This document shows positions 12,496 through 24,179 of a stretch of DNA of 64,000 nt, piece after piece (position 1 is the stretch's first letter; each line of letters starts with the position of its first letter). Origin of the DNA: Protopterus annectens (lineage: Eukaryota; Chordata; Ceratodontiformes; Protopteridae); contig NC_056743.1 in the NCBI RefSeq assembly GCF_019279795.1, positions 624,628,248 to 624,692,247 on the forward strand, in the 5' to 3' direction. The notes beneath the pieces were generated by a model. It saw nothing but the letters and a program-made list of their open reading frames with translations. It was not told the origin of the DNA and searched no databases. The position numbers and the translations under genes were made by a program.

Positions 12496-12801
12496 GTGCT
12501 AACAGGAAATTTCAATGTATTCAGTAATGACTTTTTTTATGTCCTATATGTTGCTAATGTATGTACTCTGCTTTGTCTGTGTGTTGCTAACGTATACACA
12601 CTTACTGCTTTGTCTGTGTTTTATCTCCTTTCCATTTTTAGATCATATGTGCTGACAGGGGAATTTTTAATGTATTTAGTAATGGTTGTCGTTTTGATGT
12701 CCTATGTGTTATTAGCATATACTCTCTCACTGTTTTGTCTATGCGTTACTAGTATATACATATTTGTTGCATTGCCTGTGTTTTATCTCCTCTCCATTTT
12801 G
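12496..12801 (+). repeat. 153-bp imperfect tandem duplication
   Basis: Two diverged copies start at GTGCTAACAGGAAATTTCAA (12496) and GTGCTGACAGGGGAATTTTT (12649). Both end with TTTATCTCC.[CT]TCCATTTT. Confidence 0.8.
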
Positions 12802-12824
12802 AGTTCATTGTTTATAATGAAGTA

Positions 12825-12827
<3 letters not shown>

Positions 12828-12866
<39 letters not shown>
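12828..12866. repeat. (CT)n microsatellite
   Basis: About 39 bp of pure CT dinucleotide. Confidence 0.96.
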
Positions 12867-12869
<3 letters not shown>

Positions 12870-13482
12870 TTTGTTGTATGTTTGTGTTGGGCAAGGATGT
12901 GTGGTTTTGTCTGGTTGGGGATCCGTTTGATGGCTAGAGATTTACTGATACTTGTTGAAACCCATTGGTGGTGTTTGTTGGATTTGCTGTGCCTTTTGAA
13001 AGAAAATTAGCTTCCTGTGTATGCTGCAAGCTTTTCATAGTTACGGACAGTTTCTATTAACATTTCCCACTCAAATGCTGTTATTCTCTTTATTTTTTTC
13101 TTCTTGCACCGTATGATGTCCTGGAACAATGGACAAGCCATATCTGAAGAGAGAAGAGGTCCATTGAAGATACACAATTATGTGGATTGAAATAGGAAGT
13201 CTCCATTGAACTTCAAACTTACAGAATGTTGAGATGAAGATGAGAGGAACCACAACTGAAAAAGCTTTTAATTTATTATTGGCATACATATCTCTCAGTT
13301 TCTAAGAACAAGTGAAGTTTGTTGTAAATTTTATGGGGGATGTGGGGGTTGAAACTCTGTTGTCTGTTTTGTTTTTTTTTTTTTATTTGATGATTGATGA
13401 TTTAACACTAAGCTGACAGTAAATTGCATTTTTTTTGCAGAATGATTTAAAAATAAGAGGTAAAAGTCAGAATATTTAAGGT

Positions 13483-14060
13483 ATGCAAATCTTCATGGAT
13501 CTGTGTCATCAGTTAGGAGTATCTTTGGCCTTAGAAAGGCTGGATGGGCCCAGCCAAAATATTACCTTTTTGTGTCTACAGACTAACATTCAGTCATCCA
13601 CCTCTAAACTTCCATCAGACAAGCTAGTCTTTCTCATTGACAGGTTCCTTCGACTTCCCAAAAAGTGAGGGTCAACAAGGTTATGCAACTAAACAGACTA
13701 CTTCATTTCTCCTGCAGAGACATTTCCCTGAGTCAGACATTTCTTAAATCTCTGTCTACCTTGTTGAAAATGAACATGTTAAAACACTACTAGGTACATA
13801 TTCCACATCATACTAGAGATGATTCACAGTTATGGAGGGCGTTCATCCTTCATTATAATGGAGTTACCTTTTGGCAGAGCTCTTGCATCTCATTAGAGAA
13901 TTTACAACTCTCCACCAATGCTGTTGGAGAGGATGGGATGGGTGGTTATTTCTAAGGGAAATGGATTTCAGCCTAATGGCCCTTATCTTGGTCTGATGAT
14001 AAAAGGAAGGGCATCACCTTTGTGGAAATTTTTCCCATTTGGGTTGAAGTATTTATATGA
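13483..14060 (+). pseudogene. DIRS-type RT/RNase H fragment (DIRS-B)
   Basis: An open frame 13483-13668 reads QLGVSLALERLDGPSQNITF, then L.LPSDKL and a basic stretch. This matches the post-palm region of DIRS/Ngaro reverse transcriptases ('FLGIxLDT...LxLPxDKL'). Beyond the stop, other frames give LNRLLHF..., then a WQSS...GEDGMGGYF-like RNase H start and GITFVEIFPIWVEVF near 14015-14057. Recombinase and gag regions are absent. The fragment lies between ORF1 and ORF2 of the broken L1. Confidence 0.6.
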
Positions 14061-15331
14061 AAGTAGCATTTTTCCATTTTTGTTTTGATTAAATGTAAAT
14101 TGTAAAAACTGCCTACATGCTGTGCAGTCACACTAAGATCCCATGTGCATCACAAACCACCTAGCAGTTCATGGAATGGTAGCCCTTTTCAAAAAAGCCT
14201 TGTGAAAACAGTACCGTTAGGCTCTGTATTGTTACATATGTGCAACCTATATCACACGCTATGCCAGGGAAGTGAGCGACATTTTAGAAGATATACATGC
14301 TGTTAGCATTATCACGTGGTGTGCTAGAAAAAGATAAATGCTGATACATATGTATAAGTATTATGTTAAGGGACTTACTGTTTATTCTAGAAAAAGAGGT
14401 CTATGAAATGCCTAGCATGACTGCTAAGGGTTTTTGAATGTTCTTTTTACGAGAAAAGAACAAGGTATACATTCCTTTAGACTCAGTATGTTGATAATAC
14501 ATGCTAAACAATTACAGCACAATGTCCCCACCTACTTGGGCATGATCAATAATATCCTCACCGGTAAACCATGGTTGTCATTAACTAGTTGGTACCATTT
14601 CCAGCTTTTGTTGCTTAATGGAAAACAAAAGACAAGAGCTCTTTCTACTATTATTCGTGCATTAATATGTGCATAGATAGAAATGTAGTATTGCTTTAAT
14701 AGTTGTTTGGGGTGTGGAGTAGAAATTATAAATATATTACTAATATTAGTATGATTCTTTAGTACATGTAACATATATTTATACTGAAGTTCAAAAGATT
14801 CAAAAGCAAATATGTAATAGGAAGTAAGAGTTTGTGAAATAATTCACAATTCTTTTTTTAATAGTTAATATAATATTTAAGTCATGTTTTTCTATTTAAT
14901 TAATTATATTGGGAAAGTAGTATTGTTTATTCCATTATTATAGAATTGATTCAATTATTGCTAATATAAACTGATTTTAGATTACATTTAAGTAATGAAG
15001 TAGATTATTGACTTCAGTTTATTAGTAGGGGAAAGCTTATGTTCAAATACATTTTATTAATTAGATAATTATTTTAAATGTAGTAGCAGTACAAAGGATT
15101 GAGTAACCTGAAGATGATGGTTGAGGGTGGTTTGTATGATTATTTCATCAAGCTAGGAAGATTTCATTCCATATCAAGTGGTGTAATTATTTTTATGATT
15201 AATTTGTTTTTAGATAGATTTGTGATTCCGTCCATAGCAAAATATGTAAAGCCAGCTATAGCTATTCTTATTTAAAGCCATTATTTGTCATTATTTGAAT
15301 TGCTATATTTTAAAGATATCAATGTTTAAGT
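14061..15331. other. unassigned AT-rich sequence
   Basis: No domain, RNA gene or element boundary is recognised. Two overlapping opposite-strand 80-codon open frames near 14434-14774 show no family features. Confidence 0.45.
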
Positions 15332-15965
15332 GTATATCATTAATGTAATTGGTCTTAATAATCCCATGAAGAGGGGTAGTTTAGTTAAATATCTTAAAAT
15401 AAATAAAGTCTATATATCATTTTTGCAGGAATGTACTTATTGAAAAATGATTTAGATAAACTGATACTTAAAGAATATTCAATACTTGCAGAATCACTGA
15501 ATATGCCTAGAGTAGTTGATTCTTTGATGAAAATGATACGATGAATCTTATAGTACTTGAGATCAATAAGAGATTGTATACATTTGTAAATGTGTACTAG
15601 ATTTTCTGAAGTGTTGCTAAAGTGGCAAAACATATTTAGACATTATATCTTTACATGCAAAAGGATAATTTTTTTTGGCTGGTGATTTCAATTGTATTCT
15701 ATCAGAAAGGGATGCTATTAAAGATAAAAACCCTTAAATTACAGCTACTGCTAAACAATTAAATTATTTCACAGATATTATGAATTTAAGAGATATCCAT
15801 GAATTGAAACTGACAAATTCTATTATTTTTTTCTCATTATTCATTTTGGTTTGATACCCAAACAAATATAGATAAAGTCTTTACATCTAACTGACTATAC
15901 ATTAAAAATACATTAAATATTCCTCCTTCCTGAAAATTTGCATTGATATCAGCTATTTTGAAACA
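15332..15965 (+). pseudogene. Tx1/L1 ORF2 endonuclease (broken)
   Basis: The N-terminal strand reads INVIGLNNPMKRGSLVKYL, then ISFLQE near 15420 (the catalytic E strand). In another frame LAGDFNCILSERDAI is found near 15678-15720 (GDFN catalytic strand). The following part, SFWFDTQTNIDKVFTSN (about 15840-15890), corresponds to the penultimate block. The terminal SDH block is lost at the LINE-A insertion at about 15983. Multiple stops and shifts. Confidence 0.7.
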
Positions 15966-15982
15966 AGAAAAGGATCCAAGCC

Positions 15983-16545
15983 ATGTACATCTTATAGGTT
16001 CATAGGTAGGTACTAGGCTATCGGCCCAAGGGCCTACAGCCAGCAAGGTACCATAGCTTACACCACCCAAGAAAGTTATTTTGCTGTGCCACTGTCCAGC
16101 AAAGAAACAGAAGTGATCCCTGGGGTGTATTTCCTATTTCCCATCCACTCATCAAGATTTTTCTTGAAGAGTGCTAATGAACTTTGCTTGACATAGATGG
16201 GTAGCTTGTTTCAGAGTATAGGAAGACTCTGGGACAGGAATCTATCCCTCCAGCATGTCCTGTTTATTGTGGTGACAAGGTTTAGGTCCCTAGGGTATGT
16301 AGCTTGGGGGGATTGGGATTTCTTTAGGTGTAGCATGTCCAACAGCTCTGGGTTTGACATACCTTTATATGTTAGGCAGAGATCACCTCGGAGTAGGTGA
16401 TATGCTATGGAGTAAAGCTGGAGTTTTTTGAGGTGGTCAGTGTAGGGCATTTGTTTGAGGCCAGTAATCCTCTTTGTGAGGTACTTCTGTGGCCTTTCCA
16501 GCTGCTGCAGATGTCTTGTGAGGTACATTCCAAATCCCATATCTC
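15983..16545 (-). mobile_element. LINE-A 3' fragment, inserted in the L1 ORF2
   Basis: The minus-strand frame 16540-16211 reads GFGMYLTRHLQQLERPQKYL, then LYSIAYHLLRGDLCL and WRDRFLSQSLP. This is the same C-terminal ORF2 block as in the other LINE-A copies, followed by the 3' UTR ending in ATAGGTTCATAGGTAGGTACT (as + strand, 15993 onward). It is 5'-truncated at about 16545, where L1 RT sequence resumes immediately. The L1 segment between endonuclease and RT is missing, so a deletion accompanied or followed the insertion. Confidence 0.85.
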
Positions 16546-16547
16546 TT

Positions 16548-17930
16548 TTGAATATTGATTATAAGATATTAATGTTGATTTTAGCAAACATATTGAATCA
16601 CATGATGCCAGGTCTAGTTGAAGAAGATCAAACTGGTTTTATTTTAAATAGAAAAGTACAATATGTCATAATCAGGCTCTTTTCTCTTATAGATTTTGCT
16701 AATAAGAAGAAAAAAAGAACTCTCAGTAATAACTCTAGATGTTGATAAAGCTTTTGATTTGGTCAGTTGGATATATTTTTTGCTTTTCTTTTGTTAAAAT
16801 TGGATCATTTCTATCTAGCTCCTTAAAAATATTAAAAGGGACAAAACAAGGATGTCCGCTATCACCTTTACTGTTTGCTTTATCAATAGAGTCCTTTTCC
16901 AACAAAATCAGAGCTATTATTAATATAAAAGTCTTCTCAATAAATGATAATTATAACTCTAAAATTCAGCTATATGCAGATGATATATTATTAACTAGTA
17001 GTAACACTGAGTCTTCATAGAACATATTATTGACTCAATACATTATCTTGAAATAAATATGCTACATATTTAATCATAATAAAATAGAAACATTACTGAT
17101 AAATAAAAAAAGTAAATATCTTTCTGAGAAAATATAAAGAATTTAACTGGAAGAATAATCAACTTAAGTATTTGGGAATTACTATAAAACCTAATTTGAA
17201 AGAATCAGTATTGCTAAATTATAAAATTCTAACTGATAATAAATTAAAACTAACCGATAATTGAAATATTTTTTTTAAATGGAAGATAGACTTACATTGA
17301 TAAAAATGCTAGTGATGGCAAAAATTTTACATTTTGTTCAGTCGTTAATTCTACTTCCATCTAAAAAAGTGGTACAATGATTACATTCTGTATTTCTTAA
17401 CTTTTTATGGTACCCCCAGAAACCAAGAATAGCCTTCGGTCAGCATATAAAAAGTTGGGAAGAAAATGGGATTGTGTTTCCAAATACTGAAGTTCATGTT
17501 AAATCTGCTATTATAAATATAGTGAGTCATTGGCTAAACTCTTCATATACTTCAAATTAGAAATTATTACATGAACTAATTCTAATTTCAAAAAATACCA
17601 CAGAAAGAGAAGTAAAATGTTCCTTCAGGCATTAGTAAAGATTATTGGGTCTTGAAAAATTATTGTATGAACACCAGAATTGTATCTATTTATATCCCTT
17701 GTATTAACTATGCTCTAAATATGTTTAAGAATGTGATGGAAAGTAATTGTTTGGTTAAGCAGTTAATATTCTTGATGTTTCCTATAGCATACACCAATGG
17801 ATGTTTGGGTTCTTTTAATATAAACAAAATGACTGATTTTGGTATAAACTACTTAGAATTTAGGTTTTAATTTTTAGATGGAAATAAATTATATATTGCT
17901 GATTGGTTACTGACTAGATATAATATAAAC
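16548..17930 (+). pseudogene. Tx1/L1 ORF2 reverse transcriptase (broken)
   Basis: Read across frames: LNIDYKILMLILANILNHMM at 16550-16610, EEDQTGFILNRK, then 'VDKAFDLV' near 16740 (D of motif A). LKGTKQGCPLSPLLFALSIE lies at about 16830-16890, and IQLYADDILLTSS near 16963-17005 is an intact YADD box. The connection domain continues to about 17930 (DGNKLYIADWLLTRYNI). The YADD and GCPLSPLLF wording is typical of the L1/Tx1 clade. Stops separate the blocks. Confidence 0.8.
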
Positions 17931-17939
17931 AAAAGCAAT

Positions 17940-17966
17940 TACATACATGCATACATACATACAAAT
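17940..17966 (-). repeat. (TGTA)n 3' tail of LINE-B
   Basis: A short CATA/CATG tetranucleotide run directly at the 3' end of the minus-strand LINE-B, as expected for microsatellite-like tails of CR1/L2 LINEs. Confidence 0.7.
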
Positions 17967-18054
17967 ATTTCAAGCATGGGCATTAATGCCCTTCTAGTTT
18001 GCCAATATACCAAACACTTGTTCCCATAAGTGCCCAGGCTGTTCTTAAAAATAT

Positions 18055-19560
18055 CTAAACTAGTACTTGCTTTAATGCATCAGCTACTCTATAAGAGAAC
18101 CAATTAGTATACTTTTCTTTCCTATAAAATCTTCTGCATATGTTGTCTGAGGATTTTCTAGTACTTTTTAATAACTCCAAATATTCCCAGAGGTAGTTAT
18201 CTGTAAATGACCTAGACACCTGAATAAGATCCCTTCTTAGATATTTATAACAGACACTGTACAAGATCAGATATTTTAGTCTTTTATAATAACTTAAATT
18301 TTCACATGCATGGATGCTCTTGGTATATTTCCACTGTACCCCTTCCATTTTACTCATGCTTGTTTTCTTATAGGGTTTCCATATTGTTATTCTATACTCA
18401 AGTTTGGGTCTAATACAACTAACAAACAATGACTTTATCATTTTCGATTTCCTAGACTTTATAAATCTCTTTGTACAACCTATAACTGTCATTAACCAAT
18501 TGGTTGATATGATTAGAAAAAACTCATAGCTGGATCTACCCATATACCCAGGTCCTTCAATGAGTCTATAGTTTCAATCATTGTGGGCTGTATTAAAAAT
18601 TCACCTTTCAGTTTATGTCTCCCAAATCTCATATGCTTAGTTTTTTATGTATTTATCAGTATATTATTCCCCTGTACCCAAATGATCAATTTAGTCAAGT
18701 TATTTTGCAGACATGCCTTATCTAGAACACATGTAGTCAGTTTATCCAATTTCAGGTCATCTGCATATAGACTGTAGAATACCTCAGATTAAAAAGTTAG
18801 GTTTGAAAGATACAATCTAAACAAGTAAGGGCCTAGGACAGAGCCCTGTGGGACACCCTGACTGTAACCAAGGATTTCAACTATCCAGTTGCTGTATGAT
18901 ATTTTCCATGTCCTATTTTGTAAGCCATGCAGCTATCCATCTTCTCAAGAGTACATCAGTACCTAGGTGTTCTAATTTATTGATCAGTATTTTGTATATG
19001 ATCCTGTCAAATGCTGAAGATAAATCTTTATATATTACATCACTGCACAATTTTTCATTCATAGTTGTTATTATATTATTATACAACACCATATTACAGG
19101 TGATAATAGCTCTATTTTTGACATATGCATGCTGATATATGATTTCAAGTCCCAACCTATCCAGTTCTGACAATATCTTATCCAATATTACCTTCTCCAT
19201 TATTTTTCCTCAACATGAAAGTAAACTCTCTCCCTCTCTCTCTCTCTCTCAATATATATATATATATATATAACTCTGGGTTTGCCCTACTCTCCATTTA
19301 ATCAAAGACAGGTTTAATAAGCACGTCTCCAATCTTGAGGAATCTCCCCATATTTATATGACCTACTGAATAACAAATAGTATGGTACCGTATGTTCTTC
19401 CTGAAGTGTTCTCGGTTCGTTGTTACTAATTCCATCTCCTCCCTGTGCTTTGTTTGGATCCAGTTTGTGCAGATCTTTCTCAATATAATCTAATTTGATT
19501 CCAGTATCTGAGGTTACCGTGATGTCACTAGGACAACTTATCACCCCTTTTGTGGAGCCA
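18055..19560 (-). pseudogene. LINE-B ORF2 reverse transcriptase and C-terminus (broken)
   Basis: From the N-terminal side: SGNNEP-type 'DLHKLDPNKAQGGDGISNNE' (19500-19430), 'GEIPQDWRRA', and a 95-codon frame (19200-18913) containing IYKDLSSAFDRIIYKILINK (motif A, with D). A degraded GVPQGS block follows near 18860, a YADDLKLD-like block near 18775 and the thumb frame 18543-18055, with SCIRPKLEYRITIWKPY and KYLRRDLIQV. Stops and frameshifts separate them; inactive. Confidence 0.75.
19225..19272. repeat. (TC)n(AT)n compound microsatellite
   Basis: TC run 19225-19250 followed by an AT run 19252-19272, inside the LINE-B RT region. Confidence 0.95.
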
Positions 19561-19901
19561 AACTATTTTGAATAAGATTTTGTAAATATATCTATAATCT
19601 GTTGTGCCTGAGAATAAATTTTAGAATCTGCACGTAGTTTATCAGTTTGTGTGTCTTTACTCCTTCTACATTTTATGTATCTATAAAAAAGGTTTCCTAT
19701 TATGCCCAATATCTTTATATAAATTTTCTTCAAATTTTCCTTGATATTGTCTCACACTATGCTTAATCTGTTTGCCCAGCTTGTTTATTTCAGTTTTCAA
19801 ATGTGTAGTTTGACCTCTCTCTTCCATTTCTTATATTTTTGTCTCTCACCTTAATTGGGTATCTTGTTCTTATGGAAATATATCCCCTTGATGCTGTGTG
19901 C

Positions 19902-20960
19902 CTAGATCCTGATATTAAATATTTTTTTGATTTTTTTGCACTCATACAGTTTCTCTTTCAAAACTTTCCACATTCTATCTGCAGTTTTTCCACTGAACAC
20001 CTCACTCCAGTTAGTTTTACATAGTGACTGTTTTGCTTCCATATAAGCTGTAATTAACCTTCTGTACACTGGTTTAGATTTAAGTTTGGCAGAATTATCT
20101 AGCAACAAATTAACCTTTATCACCCCATGATCACTGCACATCAATGGTGGTAAAACTTGATTTGAAGTTACAGTAATTTTTTTAGGAACACAAGCAATGT
20201 CTAGTATGTTCTGTCACCTGGTAGTTTTTTTTAAATCTGAAGCAATTGTTCCTGAATATACATCGTGAATAATTTCCTTACTAATGTTGTTAAATCAATA
20301 GTATTCCACTCTGTTTCAGTTAAATGTAAGTCCCCAGCTAATATTCTTCTTCTCTCCTGTGTTTCACGCAAGAAATGTATGAATTCTTCTAGGTCATCTG
20401 CACTTGACTTTGGTGGTCTATACACTCCAATTGTTATATATTCCAGGGTTGTCTATTGTCACAGTTACACAGTCTATAGTATTGGTATTATCATTGAACA
20501 TGTAATAATCATGTCTCATAGCTATCTTTAATCCCTACCATAACACCTCCACCTGATTTTTGTTAAAATATCTGTTACAGTAAAAACATTTATACCCTGA
20601 CAGAACTGGTTTCCATCAATGTTCTTTAACAGAATTTCACAAACAATACCAAAATCAATCTTGTGGGAATGTAGCAAATTTTCCAATAAAAAACTTTATT
20701 ATTAATGCTCCTATCATTAACAACCATCAGAGATGCATCAAATGTTTCTATTTGCGAACTGTTACATTTTTGACCTGGCAAAAATGATGCCTAGTGTTTG
20801 TGAAATACTGCAAAATATCTGCTGTAAAATTTCTCTTCCCTGATCTTGACAAATGCACGCCATCCTGTCTGAACATGTCTGTGCCCAAAACTAGGCTTGG
20901 ATGCTATACACATTTCCATGTTTTAAAACGGGACATTTTTCAATGTAGGTATTTACTCCA
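19902..20960 (-). pseudogene. LINE-B ORF2 endonuclease and connector (broken)
   Basis: The frame 20425-20231 reads YRPPKSSADDLEEFIHFLRE, then ILAGDLHLTETEWN: the Y.PP and GD.N strands of a CR1-type AP endonuclease, with the N changed to H. The frame 20144-19902 starts MMCSDHGVIKVNLLLDN, the conserved SDH block, then runs into a basic connector. Catalytic D and H are still visible in SDH. The N-terminal endonuclease strands near 20900 are too eroded to place. Confidence 0.7.
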
Positions 20961-20961
20961 A

Positions 20962-22158
20962 AAATCTTTTCATTCACAGTGACCTTACTATCCTTTCTAT
21001 ATGTTATTTGTCAAAAATACATCCTAACACCTGTACAAGCTATACTATCTAAGAGAGCTGTTAGTTCCCTACTAGCAGTCAAGGAGTCCTTGTGGATGAG
21101 ATAACTTGTACCGACATGAACAAAAACAGATCCATACTTCCTTACATTAAGGTGTCCCAAAGCTTGTCTTACATCTTCTATTTTTGCAACTGGCAAACAT
21201 AACACTATTTGATGTTCATTATCTTATCTGCAGATATATGCATCAGTTCCTCTAATAACTGAAACTCCAATTACAAGAATATCTTTGCTGGCCATCTCTG
21301 AATAATATTCAGCTTCTGATACAGTAATATCTGCTCTATCAATTGTTACAAAGGATAGATCTTTATCACCATTAGTTTTATTAATCCAACTGTTTTCATT
21401 GTGTATTAAATTCCCATCCAGCTGGCATTGTAAATCCACAGCTTGACCCATGTAGTCAACATCTGTCTTTCTCTTCTTTATTCTTACAGTAATGTTCCTC
21501 AGTGCTTCCACGTTCAATTTTGATTTTTTCCTTTTCACCTCCCCCTTGCTTCTTTTTTCTACCTTCTCTTTTGGAAAAAGTATGCCTTTTTCTGTAGACT
21601 AAAGGTTTTCTGATAGAAAAGTATTATCATTCCCAACCTGTGTGTTACATAACATAGCAGTGTCCTTTTTAGTACATATTCTCTTTACTTTACGGGCATT
21701 AATCAGTTTCTTTTTCTTCCTTATTTGTTGTGAACTTCTTCCTTTCTTTCTTTTTTGTTTCTTTCTAAATAGTCTGGATCCTCAGATTGCTGAATACTTG
21801 CATCCATAATTCCAAAGATGTCAGGGCCATCATCTTGATTCATACAGGTTGAATGATGTTTACCGACAATAGATGATTCATTTCCTAAATGTGTTCTATT
21901 TGTTCTATGCCTAACATTATTTATTTTATCAATCCAGTCATTAATATATGTAACAACAGTTCTCCAAGCCATGCCAATTGCACAAGTGCAATTGTCATCA
22001 TTAAGTCCAAATTTACTTATAACAATGATAAGCAATCATCCAACTTTTGACATGAGGAACACAGATCACCAGTGTTATCAGCTGCTACCTTTAAATACAC
22101 ATAACATTTATTACACTCTACAAGATATTTGTGCATTAGCAGATCATTAATTTGCATA
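20962..22158 (-). pseudogene. LINE-B ORF1: zinc finger plus SGNH/esterase-like domain (broken)
   Basis: The start is chosen at the ATG at 22158, because the frame then gives a paired-cysteine motif, CNKCYVYLKVAADNTGDLCS, followed by one more C two residues on. This resembles the N-terminal finger reported for CR1 ORF1. A charged linker follows (21721-22035). The esterase-like part reads ILVIGVSVIRGTDAY (21290-21240), block I with GDS changed to GVS, and VFVHVGTSYLIHKDS (21130-21090), block III with the N of GTND changed. Both catalytic blocks are damaged. Confidence 0.65.
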
Positions 22159-22323
22159 CTCATTTAAGGAATCCATATTCAGCTTCAAATGAATAAAATA
22201 TTGTAAAAGAAAAAAAATAATCAAAAACAGTTACCTCACAATTCAGAGAACTTAAATCAACTTCTGTGACAAAAATCACACAAGCAATATACAATGAAAT
22301 ACTAAAGTAAGTACAGTAAATTT

Positions 22324-22668
22324 GGGTCCAGTACCAAATTTCAAAATTTCAAAACATTGAACCTCTGATTACTGATTCTCAGAGGATCGAGGTTTTGAAA
22401 TATCAAAACTAAAAAAAATCCAAAACGTTAAAACTTATAATTTCACATTTTTGCAAGGTGGCAAGCCCCCCTGCACCCCCCACACCCCCTGCTACTTAAA
22501 TATACCAACTCCGAGATCACGGTACAGTGAAGAAAATGGTAAAGTTTCATGTTCTGCACTATACAGCGATCTCCATTGACAAGTTTTGATATTTCAAAAC
22601 TTCAATCCTCTGGGCTTCCCTAATCAGAGGTTTGATGTTTTAAGATTTTGAAATTTGGTAGTGGACCC
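22324..22668. mobile_element. hairpin MITE M3
   Basis: Inverted arms of 87 bp (22324-22410 and 22582-22668) match at about 75 of 87 positions by hand count. They begin GGGTCCA.TACCAAATTTCA. The core has AAGCCCCCCTGCACCCCCC, CTGCTACTTAAATATACCAA and CTCCGAGATCACGGTACAGT, nearly the same as M1, M2 and M4. An inner inverted repeat (22513-22530 against 22555-22573) matches that of M1. The flanks AGTAAATTT and CATCAATTT (end shifted by one base) are a weak 9-bp duplication. Beyond GGGTC the arms do not resemble those of M1. Confidence 0.85.
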
Positions 22669-23129
22669 ATCAATTTGTTCTTACTGTACAAGTTCTGCAA
22701 GCCAGACAAAAGCTCAGAGTTGCACTTCTTTTTAAAAGTAAAGAATAATAAATCACAAACCAAGTTAGCATTTTTAAGATATGATCTGGATTTTATTCTC
22801 TGCAGTCTGTGTGAATTTATAGCTGTCTAGGCCACTTGGGATGGCTAGAGCTTACCTATCTAAAATCTATCCCTTTACAACAACCAACAGTGAAATTACA
22901 GGTAAAACAACAAAATATGAATCAAAGTAAATCTTGTTAACAAGCTATCCATTCCTACCTACAAACAGTGAAAAACAGTGATAACAAATAAAATACAAAT
23001 TCAAATAAAACTTCTGTTACCAGTCAACTCCACAGTAAATCACAAACCAAGGTAGGATTGTTTAGGATATGGTTAGACATACAAATTCTTAGGGAATTTG
23101 TTAATAATAATAATAATATACAAATACCA
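22669..23129. other. likely LINE-B 5' UTR with a spaced direct repeat
   Basis: AAATCACAAACCAAGTTAGC at about 22751 recurs as AAATCACAAACCAAGGTAGG at about 23037, with further similarity after it (TTTAAGATATG, TTTAGGATATG). Position between LINE-B ORF1 and the resumed L1 suggests promoter monomers of LINE-B; this is inference. Confidence 0.4.
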
Positions 23130-23812
23130 TTAAATATGAACACTAAATCCATGCCTAAATATTGTTTTTTTAAAATTAATAGTGATATATTTAGAAATAA
23201 ATCTTATTTATCAATATTTCTAGGATTTTAAGAACTACATTTATAGGCTTTGCTTCATCTCACTGGGAGTATTCAACAAAAAATAATAATGAAACCTTCT
23301 CAGAAACTAACAAAATGTTATATCTGAAATCTATAAATAACACCACCTCATCTTTATATTGGGGAATTTTTACTTATATGTTTTTACATAGAAGTTTTTT
23401 AACACCACATAAAATAGCCCTGATTTATAAGAAAGAAAATATAAAATGTTGGAGGTGTTGTCGAAGCTTAGAGACAAACTGGATCCATATGATATTAGAG
23501 TGTCAAATGGTTATCCCATTTTGGTCAGATTTTAGAGACTTTGCCAAAGCATTATGGTCAGACAATTGTATTATTATAGATTCCTTGATATTATTCAATA
23601 TACCAATTCCAGATCATATACCTAATACTCAATTGTCTTTCTTTGGTCCATTTTGGCCATTGCTAGGAAAGTTATCACTATTAATTGGAAAAGCAAGAAT
23701 ATCCTCTTTTTTTTCAGAGTTTATTCACCTTACAAAAAGTACATGTAATATGGAATTACAAACTATGTATAAAAGAATTTCAAATATTAAACATAAACAA
23801 TTATCTTGAAAA
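23130..23812 (+). pseudogene. Tx1/L1 ORF2 C-terminal region
   Basis: A 164-codon open frame (23315-23809), with in-frame similarity extending upstream, contains SLYWGIFTYMFLHRSFLTPH, then KCWRCCRSLETNWIHMILEC and FWSDF. This is the conserved C-terminal Cys motif of L1/Tx1 ORF2: C-x2-C, then H-x4-C. It ends at the TGA at 23807-23809 before a T-rich 3' UTR and an A-rich end near 23980. It is the best preserved piece of this L1. Confidence 0.75.
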
Positions 23813-24179
23813 AATGTAGAGATTTGTTGGAAAAGGTTTGATAGTTTTGCTTAATGTATTTTTTTTATTTGCTATGGACTTTGTACTTAGTTTTTCTTTT
23901 TCTTTTTTGGGGAGGGGTGTTCAGTTGATGTTGTTTTGCAAATATATTTTACATTTGTTTAAAATACAATATAAAGTTTAAAAAAACTGAACACCATCTA
24001 TAGTCAAACTTTTGTCTATTGCTATTGGTTATCTGTTTTCCAGAAAAATGTTATTTTTTTAGAGTTTCTTGATTGTTTTGAAACATTTACAAGTTATTGA
24101 CTTTTTTCTCCTTGTTTTTCAAAGGGTATATTTCTTAATTTCACTTAATATCTTTTTATATGGCTCATACTCCTTGGAA

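Larger units (their letters stand above)
12135..13470. other. unassigned AT-rich sequence between L1 ORF1 and a DIRS fragment
   Basis: It contains a 153-bp direct duplication and a (CT)n tract, listed separately. No coding signal is recognised. It may be L1 inter-ORF sequence or DNA brought in by an insertion. Confidence 0.45.
17945..22323 (-). mobile_element. CR1-like LINE-B, near complete, minus strand
   Basis: From right to left: a zinc-finger ORF1 start (22158), an ORF1 linker, an SGNH-like segment, an ORF2 endonuclease, RT and C-terminus, then the (TGTA)n tail. It sits between L1 RT (to 17930) and L1 C-terminus (from about 23130), so it inserted into the L1. Its 5' UTR may extend to about 23120, interrupted by M3. 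It is a different family from LINE-A: protein sequence and 3' end differ, but the ORF1 architecture is the same. Confidence 0.75.
11252..23990 (+). mobile_element. Tx1/L1-type LINE, full span, fragmented by insertions
   Basis: L1-like parts occur in the correct order on the plus strand: ORF1 (11252-12134), endonuclease (15332-15965), RT (16548-17930), C-terminal zinc-finger-like region (23130-23812) and an A-rich 3' end near 23980. Between them sit a DIRS fragment, a LINE-A 3' end, LINE-B in reverse orientation and hairpin element M3. The collinear order supports one original insertion later invaded several times. An alternative is that the parts come from two L1 copies. Confidence 0.65.
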
